The notes under the pieces: model-generated
Seen by the model: only the letters and a program-made list of their open reading frames with translations
What the model was told of the DNA's origin: nothing
Databases searched by the model: none
DNA from: Heterostelium multicystogenum
Lineage: Eukaryota > Evosea > Eumycetozoa > Acytosteliales > Acytosteliaceae
Direction: 5' to 3'
Length of the DNA: 64,000 nt
Assembly: GCA_003667245.1 (NCBI GenBank)
Contig: RCNN01000011.1
Coordinates: forward strand, 120,188-184,187
Position numbers and translations under genes: made by a program
Part shown: piece after piece, positions 47,229 through 58,516 of the stretch
Layout: each line of letters opens with the position of its first letter
Numbering within the stretch: position 1 is the stretch's first letter

Positions 47229-49138
47229 TTAACCAAGCGCTCCAAGTGCAATTGCTCCAATTACTAAACCAGTGGTCTTGGCTGCCTTTCCAAACTTTTC
47301 TGAAGCAGTCTTCTTCTTTCTGATGTATCCATTCACAATTTCGAATCTTGGATGAACTATGTTATGAGTGTAAGGACCAACAGACTTTGGTTTGAAAGCC
47401 TTGGAGCGCTTGAATTCTTTTTCTCTTGTTCATCATATCCTTTGTGACGGGTGCCAATGATTGTCTCCAGCCTATATAGTCGATGGGGTAGTTTGGTGGA
47501 TAGTTTTGGATTCCAAAATTGACAGCGGTCAATCCGATTTGAATGTCACCATGCTTAACGTAAGAGAGTGGTTCTGTTGTGACAACTTCAGCACCCATTG
47601 GTAAAAGTGACAGATCGATACCAACAAACCAATAATATCGTCAGTCGATATTTTTATCGTGATCGTAAACCTCCAATACTAGCAGATCCTTTTGTACGTT
47701 CTTAATAGGAATGGTAAATACTTCGTTCCATGTTGGGTTTAAATTCTTTTCAATAACTCTTGTTTTAGTTGGGTGCTCAACATTTGAGTCAGGCAGTCTT
47801 AAGATTACATATGGATCTGACTTTCCATTGGAATCAGCAGCTATCAAATTCTTGGCTGAAATGATTCTTACAATGAGTTCACCCTGAGAAGGAGCAACCA
47901 AGACTGTTCCAGGAGGTGGATTGAGTCTACCATTAACAATGGTGGACAATAATGGTGGAGCCATCATACCATGACACCATAGGCAGCACCGAATGGAGAG
48001 GGAGCCATTGGTGGGGCCATTGTCATTGACTGCTGCGACAAGTGAGCAGGCTTGGGTGGTGGTTGTGGTGGTAGCTGAGGGTATAACTGTGGTTGTGATT
48101 GGTATTGGGTTGGTTGTTGATCGTATTGGGGTAAAAATGATGGTTGTGGTGGTTGATTGTATTGTCCAGGTTGCTGTGGTGGTTGGTGATATTGTCCTGG
48201 CAACTGAGGAGCGGATTTACTGTTGTCTCCTGATGGAATTTGTGGTGGGTCTGATTTGGCCAAAGATACTGTACTTTTGTTCAAAGTATTGTTTGGTTTC
48301 TTCCAGGATTCTGATGGAGCTGCTGGGGGAGCTGATGGGGTAGTTGGTGTAGGGACATATGGTAGGTCACCTTGAGACTGATTATTGGGGCCTGGGGTTG
48401 TTGTGATGGTTGCTGTGGAGGTGGTGGTTGTTGCATATAATTTTGCTGGGGTGGTGGGTATGGCTGTTGAGGATAGGGTTGTTGTGGATAAAGTTGTTGA
48501 TGTGGTGGATAGTTGTAATATTGTTGTTGAGGAGGAGGTGGTTGATAGTATGGTTGTGATGGAGGTGGCTGCTGATAATGCATTTGCTGGGGATGTGGTG
48601 GTGAGAGTGGTGGTTGGTAGGTGGTAGACACAGCGACACCGTTGGTCACAACGGTAGTAGTTGGTGCTGGTGGCAAAGACGGCATTTGGATTTGCTATCT
48701 TTGTAATATTGTTCTGGATGACCCTGATCCAGTGGTTCAACTCAGCATCGGTATCGCTATGGAAACAGTCAACATGTTGTTTTCCAGCGACAAAAGTGGT
48801 AATATTGAACTCCAAATCCTTTACTTTATAAACTAACGACTTTGCATCGAGAACAACCAAACCCTTACTGATACCGTCACCCTTATACTTGAAGTAATAC
48901 AATCTATTTCCAACAATGACAGTCCAGAATCTTGTCCACCCCTTTAGAGCACCCATATTCTTCATTAAAGTACCTTCATAATCGCAGTTTTTTCTTTCTT
49001 GGTCAGATACTTTAACCTATATATATATATATTTAAAAAAATTAATGATAATTATTAATAATTTGCATTTGTATAAAAAATAAGCAATAAATGATGATAT
49101 TATTATCGTTATTATATAAAACATACACCTGATCCCAT
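47229..49138 (-). CDS. PH domain - Pro/Gln-rich linker - C2 domain protein
   Basis: A 10-nt first exon (49138-49129, MGS) splices to an exon near 48998 (SDQERKNCDYEGTLMKNMGA). The PH domain (LKGWTRFWTVIVGNRLYYFK to NHWIRVIQNNI) binds phosphoinositides or proteins. The linker (about 48690-48000) is rich in Pro, Gln and Tyr. The C2 domain (LIVRIISAKNLIAADSNGKS, DPYVILRLP, NPTWNEVF, VYDHDKNID) carries the Asp residues of a Ca2+ site. After a small intron come LLPMGAEVVTTEPLSYVKHG, a frame break near 47420, and a Lys-rich tail ending in a hydrophobic stretch (GLVIGAIALGALG). Two compensating frameshifts (near 48690 and 48385) flank the first Gln/Pro tract. A membrane-binding adaptor, judged from domains only. 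Confidence 0.82.
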
Positions 49139-49865
49139 TTTAGTTAATTTAAATTACTAATAATAATAATATTTTATTCATTAAATAACCCAACAAAACA
49201 CTTTACTTTAAATATGTGAAAAAACTAATATATAATATGTCTTCTAAATAAGGTTATTGAAAGGTTTGTAAATTAAGTGAAAATAAATAATAATATAGCA
49301 AATATATTAGACTATTAGTTTACAAAAAAAATAATTGTTAAAAAAAAAACAACAAAACTGCTTTTAGTTTACTTCTATATAAATTTTAAAGGTATAAATA
49401 AAAAAATTTTTGCAATAGGTCATTGTCCTTTCATTGTGGGTTGAACAGAAAAAATACATGTAAGGGGGGTTATAAAAAATGGAATCCAATCTTGAAAAAA
49501 AAAGAATTGTATTTTCAATTAAAACGATCATTGTTTTAGTTTAAACTTAGCCATTGTTGATTCAGATCGAAGTAGTCGCTTATTTATCAGATTTAACAAT
49601 ATGTATATCATTTTTATCAATGTATATCTTGTTAACGAATAATTTAAAAAATTTTCTAGATATGACAAAATAGAAACAAGTTTATAGATATATTTGTTTC
49701 AAAATTATATTTATTATTAATATTAAAAATCAAAAATAACTTTGAATTTAGTTTTCTTCCACCTTTTAGCTCTTTATAAAGAGAAGTTTCTAAACAAAAA
49801 CAAACAACACTTCCAATGAAAGCTCGATTTAAACTTTGAGTTTAGTATTTGTTTAGGTATCAGCA
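49139..49865. other. AT-rich intergenic region
   Basis: About 730 nt with homopolymers and a GGGGGGTT patch at 49464. No ORF. It separates the divergent PH-C2 gene and F-box family genes. Confidence 0.5.
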
Positions 49866-50258
49866 ATGAATAATGGCAATAAGAACAGTTGGAATAGAGA
49901 GATCCTTTGAAATGACTCTTGCAAATTACGAATTTCACAAATATTAATTGTTTTTCAAATCTAATTAAAGTCTATTATCGGTAATACCAACAAAAATAAC
50001 GCTGAGCTCAATGAAAAGATTAGATTGAAATGTGTATCTCATTTTCTTGAATATCACAATGAGAAGTTTCAACATTTCTACAATGTAGATGGATATGTCA
50101 AATTCCTGTTGGAACTATTTTTTGATCCATCCGAAGAAGTCTTCAGGTACCTAAATTTTAAGAGACATATAATTGACAAAAAAATAACTTCACAATTACA
50201 CAAAGAATTCATGAAAGACACCAGAGTATGTACAATATTTAATGAACTAATGCTCTAG
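49866..50258 (+). CDS. hypothetical protein fragment, family unclear
   Basis: ATG at 49866 (MNNGNKNSWNREIL) is followed by a stop; after an A/T-rich break (about 49900-50000) a coding run continues with NEKIRLKCVSHFLEYHNEKF to FKRHIIDKKITSQLHKEFMK and a stop at 50258. Probably a truncated or frameshifted paralogue of the F-box-like gene just downstream, or an independent small gene. No domain recognised. Confidence 0.4.
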
Positions 50259-50332
50259 TGTTTGTACTGAATCAAAAATGGTGAACATAACTGATCTTTC
50301 ATATTTTATTCGATGATGAAAAAATTCAAACC

Positions 50333-51394
50333 ATGGTAAAAACAAAAAACATTGTTGACATCAATGGTACCACAAGAAACAAAAGCAAGAAAACTATTCC
50401 TGTCAACTCAAAATCAACAAACAATATGGAATTGCCCAATGTTATTCTTGAAAAAGATTATCAGATATGCTATCAAATATGAATATATAGAAGAGACTCT
50501 TGGTAAAACAACATGGCACTATGTATGATAAATGGAATTTGGTAAACCAAATTGTAAAATTAGAGAAAAGTACAGCAGGATTCATTGACTTATCAAAAGC
50601 ATTAAAGATTTCAATGGTCTCGCATAGGTTCTTCAAACTAGTGACTAAAGTTGTCAAATAGTAGCTATTTTGATTGGAGTCATATAGATAAACCAATTGA
50701 ATTGGATGATAATCAAAGTTGTTTCCATCTCATTAATGCACCACCCTTGTTCTTTAGCTACGAATCAATCAAATGCATCCCCTATGACAAAGAAATTGAA
50801 TATGTGAAACCAACTAATGTCAAGAGTCGAGATATTTACCATGAAATCAGATGAAATGATACGGTTAAATTAAACCCTCCACTTGAAAGAGAATCAGTAA
50901 TCTACATCGACTTTGAAGCCTATGAGTTTGACTATTGTGAGAGCATTCGCAATAATGGATATTTAGTTTATCCACCATCTATGCCAAAACTCAAGAAAAT
51001 CTTCATTTTCGACTACTATGGATACGAGGAAAACTATAGTAATCTGTTGAAGAAACATCTTACGAACACACCTTCTTACCAACGGACATGGAATTGAACG
51101 ATTCTATATAGATATCAACAAGGACTATGGCAATCAACCAAATTGCAATGAAATATCTTTCTTTACAGATCTTTTAGAGAACCCATCCAAACATTGAAGT
51201 ACATTAGATTAAACCAGGACAATTCTGAACCAGAGGATTTTGAACAGATATTTGAAATAGCAGGAGATTTCATACCTATCCTAAAGAAACAAAGTATTCA
51301 GTTCGAACTATATATGGATTATCCAAATGAAAGTGAATTCGAAAATCACAAAAGAGGCCTTTCAATATTTTTTTGGAAACTAAATCAAATATAA
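50333..51394 (+). CDS. F-box family protein, frameshifted
   Basis: ATG 50333 (MVKTKNIVDINGTTRNKSKK) leads into an F-box: ELPNVILEK then, after a one-base shift at an A run near 50455, IIRYAIKYEYIEETLGKTTW and further on KALKISMVSHRFFKLVTKVV. F-boxes bind Skp1 and recruit substrates to SCF ubiquitin ligases; dictyostelids have large F-box families. The rest (SSYFDWSHIDKPIELDDNQS; ESIKCIPYDKEIEYVKPTNV; EDFEQIFEIAGDFIPILKKQ) resembles the variable substrate-binding half. Breaks near 50645, 50850 and 51090 imply error or pseudogenisation. Confidence 0.6.
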
Positions 51395-51616
51395 TCACCT
51401 ATTAGTACTTATGCAGTACTTGTCTATACAATTTAAAATTATGTACTACTTCATTTTGTTTTTAAATGATTGAAATCTAACTTTGTCAACCATTAATTGT
51501 TTTTCAAGAACAAAGTATAAAAAGCAGAACACAACCATGATTATAATATCAAAAATATAATCTTAATAAAACATCAATACCTCTTAAATATTACTTATAA
51601 TTATAAATAATTAGTA

Positions 51617-52035
51617 ATGAATAATAAATTATTTATTTTCAAGACACTTAAATTTACTGTAATAATAGTAATTGGTCTTTATGTTGTCGGAATCAACTCG
51701 TCATGTGCAAGATATAAAAAAATAATGATTCATGCACATTTGGTCAAGTTTGTTGGAGTGAAGGTGAATCAATTCCCAAATGTTATCCAAAGTCTAATGA
51801 ATGTAAGAACTGTACAGAGCTTCCAAGTGTTTTCGAAGAAAGTAGTGGTAAAATAGGTATGAAATATACCAAATGTCCAAGATGTTCTGGTTCAAGAAAT
51901 TAACATTGTTTTAAATTCTTTAATACCAACGAGCCACAATGCTACAATGAATCCAATACATGTAAGAATGAATGCCCAGCACACCAAGACTCATTCAAAA
52001 TGTGTTCTACCATTTTAAGTATTTCTAACTCATGA
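51617..52035 (+). CDS. secreted Cys-rich protein, frameshifted
   Basis: Signal peptide-like start MNNKLFIFKTLKFTVIIVIG ending near NSSC. In the frame after an A-run break (about 51722) the protein reads CTFGQVCWSEGES, CYPKSNECKNC, KCPRCSGS and, beyond a stop or break near 51902, CYNESNTCKNECPAHQDSF. The regular Cys spacing resembles the Cys-rich repeats of dictyostelid matrix and prestalk proteins. Function unknown. Confidence 0.45.
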
Positions 52036-52249
52036 CTACATCATGAATGATGCATTGGTATCAATACCCTATCATTTTTAAATAAAAATAAGAATGGTTT
52101 ACAGTTTGGACCAAACTCCTCTAGTATACTTGAAACAATATATAGTATATACTAATGGAATGAATTAGATTAATCTAAGAAGTTTATTAGGTTAAAGTTT
52201 ATTTTAAAGCTGTTTTTGGTTAGAAAAAATAAATTAACAAAAGAATCAA

Positions 52250-53923
52250 TCATTTTCTACGATAGTGATCTCTATCACGGTCACGATCGCTTCTATCACG
52301 GTCACTTCCTCTGTCTCTGTCACGATCACTTCTATCACGATCGTTTCTATCATAATCACGTGTTCTATCATATCTTGAGCTGCTATCAACTCTCATATAT
52401 GGAGAGTATCTTCCTTGGTCATAACTTGATTTTCCACTTCCACCGCTGTATCCAGTGGTAGCAGCTGGGTATTGGTATGGATATGATCCATAACCGTAGT
52501 AACCACCAACTCCACCATATGGTGGTGGGTATGGTGGGTATTTGGTTGGGTAAGGATATGGATATGGGTTATATGGTCTTGGTGCTTGAAAATAGAAAAA
52601 GTAAAGTTAGAAATAGCGGAACAAACTATCTGATAAAGTCCATCTACATACCCATTCTCTTTCTACGATCACTTCCCATGTAGGCACCTGGTGTACTATC
52701 TCTTGGTTTTGATCTCTTTGACTATAATTGTTATGAAATATAATTATTATATTTTAAATTGTTTGATTGTTGGAGTTTTTTGGTTAGTTTTATAAAGTTG
52801 GTATTGAAGAAGATAGGTTGGGTTGCAACTGTGTTGTATATTGTAAGTTGTTGACTGGTCAACTGTTGTGTAGTGATAATATTGAGGTGATGATATGTAT
52901 TTTGGTGAAAGGTTTGTATTGATATCCAACAACAGGATATATATTGTAGTTAGAGATTGAATTTGTACTGAAATTGGATAACAGCTGTTAACTTTGTTGA
53001 CAGTTGTGTGTTGTAAAATTAATAGCATATAGTTGTTAGTAAACAAAATAATGTAATCAACCAATCACTAGAATAAAAAAGTAGGCTAAAAAAGATAGAG
53101 AGAAAGTTTAAGAAGATTCTAAGATAGAAGGCAGAAAAGGAAAGAGTAGAGCAAGAATGGGTTAGTAGTTAAAGTGAAATATTTAAAGAGTTGTCTCAGG
53201 GGTATGTTGACAAATATGGTATTAATAGTTGAATGCTCAAGTGATAGTACTGGTGAAGTAAAGTGATGGAGAATGAGGTGTGAAGTGAGATGATATTGCT
53301 GCTGGTATGTTGTAACAATATCTGATTTAGTTCGAATTGGTTTGATTGATTTGTTGCTAGAATTGCATTGTTGCGAATGGTGATATAGTTGATTGATTGT
53401 TACCTTTGATACTTTTGATGACGTTTCCTTCGATCTTAGTACCATCCATAATACGGATTGCTTCATCGGCCTCATCTGGAGAACCATAAGTAATGAAACC
53501 GAATCCTCTGGATAGCTTAGTGTTTGGATCAATCATGGACAACACACTCTAAAATCTAGATATAATGTGCAACGAATGAGTAAGTGATTGTTCCATCCAA
53601 CATTGGCTATGAAGTTACTTACTTTTCCAAAAAGAAGCAAAACTTCTCTCTCAGATCTTCATCTTTCAACTTCAAACTGAAACCAGCAACATGTAATGAA
53701 TTACCTCTATTCTTCCAGTCCTCATCGCTCATACCTGACTTTGACTTTGAGTCCTCACGGTCAACGGGTGACATGGCTCTGTCTCTAAAGTTAATTTGGT
53801 GGGATATTAATAATAGTCACACACGTATGTGATAGATCTCTCAAAACGATCTGCGATCGCTCGATTCGAATCATACCCATCATAGTCATCAAGACCATCT
53901 CCTCTCTCTGGTGATCTAACCAT
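52250..53923 (-). CDS. tra2: Tra2-like SR splicing factor (RRM + RS-rich tail)
   Basis: RNA-binding splicing regulator. N-terminus MVRSPERGDGLDDYDGYDSN, then a Ser/Asp linker and an RRM split over exons: NSLHVAGFSLKLKDEDLREKF (RNP2 LHVAGF; from about 53695) and SRGFGFITYGSPDEADEAI (RNP1 RGFGFITY; near 53500). The RRM is followed by KRSKPRDSTPGAYMGSDRRK, similar to the linker after the Tra2 RRM, a Pro/Tyr/Gly-rich stretch (PRPYNPYPYPYPTKYPPYP) and an alternating Arg-Asp-Ser tail ending DHYRRK at 52250. The intron at about 53393-52736 is about 650 nt, several times longer than others here, and holds internal splice-like sites. Tra2 genes are known to autoregulate through such exons. Confidence 0.82.
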
Positions 53924-55017
53924 TGTTTGTTTGTAATCTATCTAATTCTGTTTGCTCAACAAGTTGAGGTAACAATAACAGTATAGCAACAAGTTATCTT
54001 GGAACTCAAACAAAACAGTAAGTAATTATCTATTTTTGAAAATTGAAAATTAATACAAAAAAAAACAAAAATTAAATAATTAAATTAAATTCGGGTGGTA
54101 GTGGTGGTGGTTGTTCACATCTGTCAATCTCATGTCCACACTGCCCTATCAAACCGGATATGCTTATGAGTAATAATAAAAGACATACATTCAGATACAA
54201 CCCCAACTCAAATGATGTTGTTCAATACGACCCAAAACAACCCAGCTCCAAACTTCAACATGTCGTATTTAATATCTATAAATGTATTTTTGAAATTATT
54301 GATTCATGAAATCATAGGATGCTTCTTTCTATTGTCAACTGTTAAAGTTAAATCAGTTCTCTGACTATATTTTCTTTATAGAAATAATTAAAACTCTTTC
54401 TAGAAAGGTCTTGATTATTATCATTCAGAATTGATGTAGTCTATAAAATAATTAAAAGATAGCATTCTATTATCATTCAGATTTGATGTAGTCTATAAAA
54501 TAAATAATAGAATGCTATCTTTTAATAATATCATTATATTTAATATTAAATTAAATAATAATAATTTTTTTTTGTTAGAAATAATAAAAAGATACATAAT
54601 AATTGGGCACACACTAAATTCGATAGTGAAAAATTTGAATTCAAAATTTTTATCCGTTACATTTGTTTGAGTTTTAATACAGGATCAAAAAATGAATGAA
54701 AATTGAGTAATACTTTTTGTTTCTACTATAAATAATAATTTAATAGACATAATAATATTATTATTTATAATATAAATTATATTTTAATAAATACACATAC
54801 AATCTGAGTTTAATATCAATCAAAGCCTTATTAGATTCATTCATAAAGTTGTCAATAACAACTACACATCATCATCCCGCCAACACAACCCACTTCAATT
54901 TTTCACATCAACCATCAAATAAACAATTGAAACAACAATATACCTATTATAAACCTAAAGATATTACTAGTTTAAGAAGATAGATAGATAGATAAAATAT
55001 AAATTAAAAAAAAAATA
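53924..55017. other. intergenic region with hairpin and direct repeats
   Basis: About 1.1 kb between divergent genes. It contains the inverted and direct repeats at 54416-54526 and a GGTGGT repeat near 54093. The remainder is AT-rich without ORFs. Confidence 0.6.
54416..54526. repeat. 23-bp perfect inverted repeat with overlapping direct repeat
   Basis: Left arm 54451-54473 (ATTAAAAGATAGCATTCTAT plus TAT) is the exact reverse complement of 54504-54526. A 30-nt spacer separates them. The spacer repeats a preceding segment: TATTATCATTCAGA-x-TTGATGTAGTCTATAAAATAA occurs at about 54416-54451 and again at about 54469-54502 with one mismatch. RNA from either strand would fold into a long hairpin. 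Two copies of a short unit with one inverted end suggest a small mobile or replication-slippage product. Confidence 0.85.
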
Positions 55018-55914
55018 ATGATTTCAACAGTTTTCTTTTAATTTGAATCACACTGATCTAAAAGAGAATGCACCATTGTCCATCAAGTCCAAAACCAATA
55101 GTGGTGGCAGTGGTGGCTCCACTCCAGGCTTGGTCAAGCAAAAGTCTGTTTTGACCAATGCAAGCACACCAAGAGGTGCTTTTAGAGATCTTACCAATGC
55201 CAGTGTCACCCCACACCAATTGTCATCCAAGAACAAAAAGAATATTCGTATTGACAACCACCACTCCAAAGGCCAAAGCTCCGTCCAATCCAAATATCCT
55301 CTTTGTCCCCACATCCAGTAACACTCAGTTAAAGGTAAGTCCTCGTTTAAATCGTAGCAAAACGATCATCTTTCTGACTAATCATCCTACGATTGTTCAT
55401 CACCTCTAGAAATTGACAACAACTGCTCCTAGCAATATAAAGTTGATCGAAAAGAAAAAGCTAGTCACCCAGCCAATCAACAATGTTGTAGCAAAGGAAA
55501 AGAAATCCGTCGAGTTGCTCGACCCCAGCACTCCCAAGATCGATGTCATGTATCCAGCTCCTAAGATCCCCCTTTCACTTGAGAACAAACTGAGCAACCA
55601 AATGATCAAGTCCCTGGTTATGACGCCAGCTTCCAACTCTCTTTGTAGCCACAGCAACGACACCAGCACCCTCCACGACAACTCCTACGACGACATTGAC
55701 TTTTCAAACTATGACAGCAACAATAGCAGCAGCAAAAACAACATCAGTATCTCCAGCATCGTCCCAGAATCAATACTAGATGACAATGCCTTCTTTTTGG
55801 AAACAAACGACTATGTTGAGCCACCAGCCATCTCCATTTTTCAACACTGATTCCGAGGCAAACACCAACAACACATTCTCCTTTACAGACTATTTCAACC
55901 AAATCCTGTTGTAG
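55018..55914 (+). CDS. securin-like protein (KEN box + D-box), frameshifted
   Basis: N-terminus carries a KEN box (LKENAPLS near residue 15) and a destruction box in GAFRDLTNASV (R-x-x-L-x-x-N), with TPGL and basic stretches between. After an intron (about 55335-55409) come basic and Pro-rich segments and PTPKIDVMYPAPKIPLSLEN, which resembles the short acidic-aromatic, proline-containing separase-binding segment of securins. The C-terminus is acidic (YDDIDFSNYDSN, SILDDNAFFLETNDY) and ends SFTDYFNQILL. Breaks near 55036, 55262 and 55830 must be allowed; about 250 aa. APC/C degrons plus acidic tail fit securin, but other APC/C substrates could share them. Confidence 0.5.
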
Positions 55915-56172
55915 TGTTCCACAACAAGATAGCATAGCACCAGAGCTTTTAACTATACTTTTATCTTTAGCTTCCATAAATATATGTAAATTGTAAATAA
56001 CATCAAAAACAACAGTAACAACAACAAACATCACCTATCAGAATCATATATCTGTTCATTCTTTTAATAAATAATGACTTATATATCAACACCAAATCAT
56101 TTACTAGTCTGCTACTTAACATTATTATTGAGTAGATTTGTCTTATCTTTTGAATTCCATAGTTTATTGAGA

Positions 56173-56892
56173 TTACTGTAACAATTCATAGTCATCGTAT
56201 TCGTTGTTGTACTCCAATACCTTCTTTCTCATTGATGAATTGTCTACCCATGTTAGTAGATCTTGGAATTTTCTTGTAACAATTAAAGCTGGATCTGTAA
56301 TAACTTCTGGTCCAATTCTTATATCTAGGAGTGCAACATTAGAGTAAGTATTTGCTCTGATGATGTTGATCATGTAAATCAGAAGTTGATAACTTACGAC
56401 CGTGTTGAACTAAATTAGCAGCATTAGATAGATTCTGAGCATACTTGAGTTGCACTAATAAAACATTGATTCTTCTTCTACAAAATGATGCCTGACATAT
56501 CTTTTGTCAATGCGTATGTTGTCTTTGAGTCAATAACACCCATATCATATAGTTTCTCGCACAGTGTATCTGTTATCTGTTTCTTCATTGGATCTTTATC
56601 GTCCAAACTCTTGTGTTAGATGCAATATTCTTTTGAATAGATGTAACTAACTTTGTATATCTAATAACAACAAAGTATTGATGATCATTGTTAATAATAA
56701 TAATAATACCAAACTAACATAGAAGACAACAATCACAGATTGTCGTGAATCTGATTACATACGCAGCATATTCTTCTTTTCCAGTCAAACCGAATCTATT
56801 TATATTCTCTACATCTTTAACATTCTCTTTTCTCCAATGTACAAAGTTTGTTTTCTTCAATAGCTTTTGCTCATGATACTTAAGAGGTCTCA
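56173..56892 (-). CDS. imp3: U3 snoRNP protein IMP3
   Basis: S4-domain protein of the small-subunit processome, needed for early 18S rRNA cleavage with U3 snoRNA. Starts MRPLKYHEQKLLKKTNFVHW and GKEEYAAY, then intron(s), KLVTSIQKNIASN and DPMKKQITDTLCEKLYDMGV, FCRRRINVLLVQLKYAQNL, and the C-terminal exon IGPEVITDPALIVTRKFQDL with TWVDNSSMRKKVLEYNNEYD, matching IMP3 almost position by position. About 180 aa, as in other eukaryotes. One-base breaks lie near 56610 and 56495. Convergent with the securin-like gene. Confidence 0.9.
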
Positions 56893-57401
56893 TTTTATTA
56901 TAATATATATCAATATCTATGTCAAATTAACAAATGTTTTATAACTATTAAAATTAATTTAATTTGCAAAAAAACCGACAAAACCAAACGAAAGTTTATA
57001 CAATCCAAAAATAATCAAAACTTTAACCTAATTCATACACAGAAAGAGATAAATCAAATGAAATGAATAATTAGAAACTATTACATTGATGGCATCCTAC
57101 TCTAAGAACTATATTTTTAATTAAGATTAAACTCTAAATCATTGTTTTGTTTGAAACTAGTAGATTTGTTAGAATTCTTCTCTTGAATGTCATAATCATA
57201 TGATTATTTATCTCAATAGTTTTTAGTTTTTATAGGGTTGGGTCTTTCATTTATAATCAAGAAAATTTAAATTGTATTTTATAAATTGACCAATCAAAAT
57301 ACTAAATAGTATTTTCATATTTTGGATTTGATTGGATACTTGATTGAGTGATTCATTGATTTCACTAATTTTAATTAAAATTTAATTTATTACTTCCTAT
57401 A
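56893..57401. other. AT-rich intergenic region
   Basis: About 510 nt between divergent genes, without ORF or repeat of note. Confidence 0.5.
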
Positions 57402-58222
57402 ATGTTATCAATTGTATTGGTAGGTATCTTTTTATAAGATTTAAATTCAAACTTAAGATAAATATTTTAATAACAAAATATATATATATATTTTTATTGA
57501 TTCTATTATTATTATTTTTTAATAGTTGTATTGAAATATCGAAGAAGTTACTGGCTGTGCTTATTGTAATGGAGACCAATGTTCTGGCGATTTGAATTGC
57601 CAACAATACTTGTTAAACCAATGTACACCAATATACGATCAATGCACTGGAGAGATGATTTTTCAGTGGAATTATTATGAATAGTGGTTCAGAAATACAG
57701 ATTTACAACTATGATATGGATAATGAATGTATCTCACAAAACTACTCCGTTTCTACAATCGAATGCAATAGCTGTATCACTTCAATAAATGGATATTTTG
57801 AGTGTACCTCAGAAGATAGCAGTAGCAGCAATGATTATGACATTACAACTTCAACATCTATTCCTACTTCATTTGCAAACCACAGGAATCTCCAGTAGTG
57901 GGACCTCTATTTTATCTACAACAACATCGATGGAACAATCAAGCGATAGTAGCTGCTCCCAAAATTGAATCAGAAAAAAATATAATTTTCCTATCCCTGC
58001 TCATTGTGTCTCCATTTATTTGTTTAGTATCATTGGTTGATACATGTACTGTTAATATGTCACAAAAGAAATAAGGAATATAGATATTATAAACTCGAAA
58101 ATGAAAACATCATTCCAGATGTTTTGACATCAATTTCTTCATCATCATTATCACCATGTGAAGTATCATCAACATCAACGTTACTGACGATAGTGGACCA
58201 AACCGATAGCAACTACACATAA
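57402..58222 (+). CDS. Cys-rich type I membrane protein, hypothetical
   Basis: A short hydrophobic start (MLSIVLV) is followed by an intron (to about 57526) and a Cys-rich ectodomain: EVTGCAYCNGDQCSGDLNCQ, NQCTPIYDQCTGEM, and in the next frame DNECISQNYSVSTIECNSC. Then comes a Ser/Thr-rich stalk (DITTSTSIPTSFAN), a TM segment near 57985-58050 (IIFLSLLIVSPFICLVSLV) and a cytosolic tail (CHKRNKEYRYYKLENENIIP) to 58222. Breaks near 57675, 57885 and 58035. Organisation resembles cell-surface adhesion or recognition proteins; no family is assigned. Confidence 0.5.
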
Positions 58223-58516
58223 ATAATAAAAACCAATATCTACCCTGATATTCATACAACATAGAGTATAATGAAACTAATATTGAAAATAAATTATTGT
58301 ATTTGGTTTTTGGTTAATCATTAGACTTCTTTGTTGAATGAAAAGTCAAGAATAGCCTCTTATTGGAAATAAATATAGTATTCTATACTAAATTAATCAT
58401 CGGAGTTTAAATGACAAATATTGAAAGTTATCTTTTTACGTTTTTTTATAATTATTTGGTTAAATACACAGAAAATTTCACTTTTGTCATTTTTTACATT
58501 CATTTATTTTCTAACA

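Noticed and set aside
48385..48836. plus-strand Val-rich ORFs opposite the PH-C2 linker
   Set aside because: Complement of the Gln/Pro/Tyr-rich coding tract.
52747..53532. minus-strand ORFs of 105 and 137 codons in the Tra2-like gene
   Set aside because: Mostly intron sequence; the RRM frame ends at the donor near 53394. Kept only as part of the regulated-exon idea.
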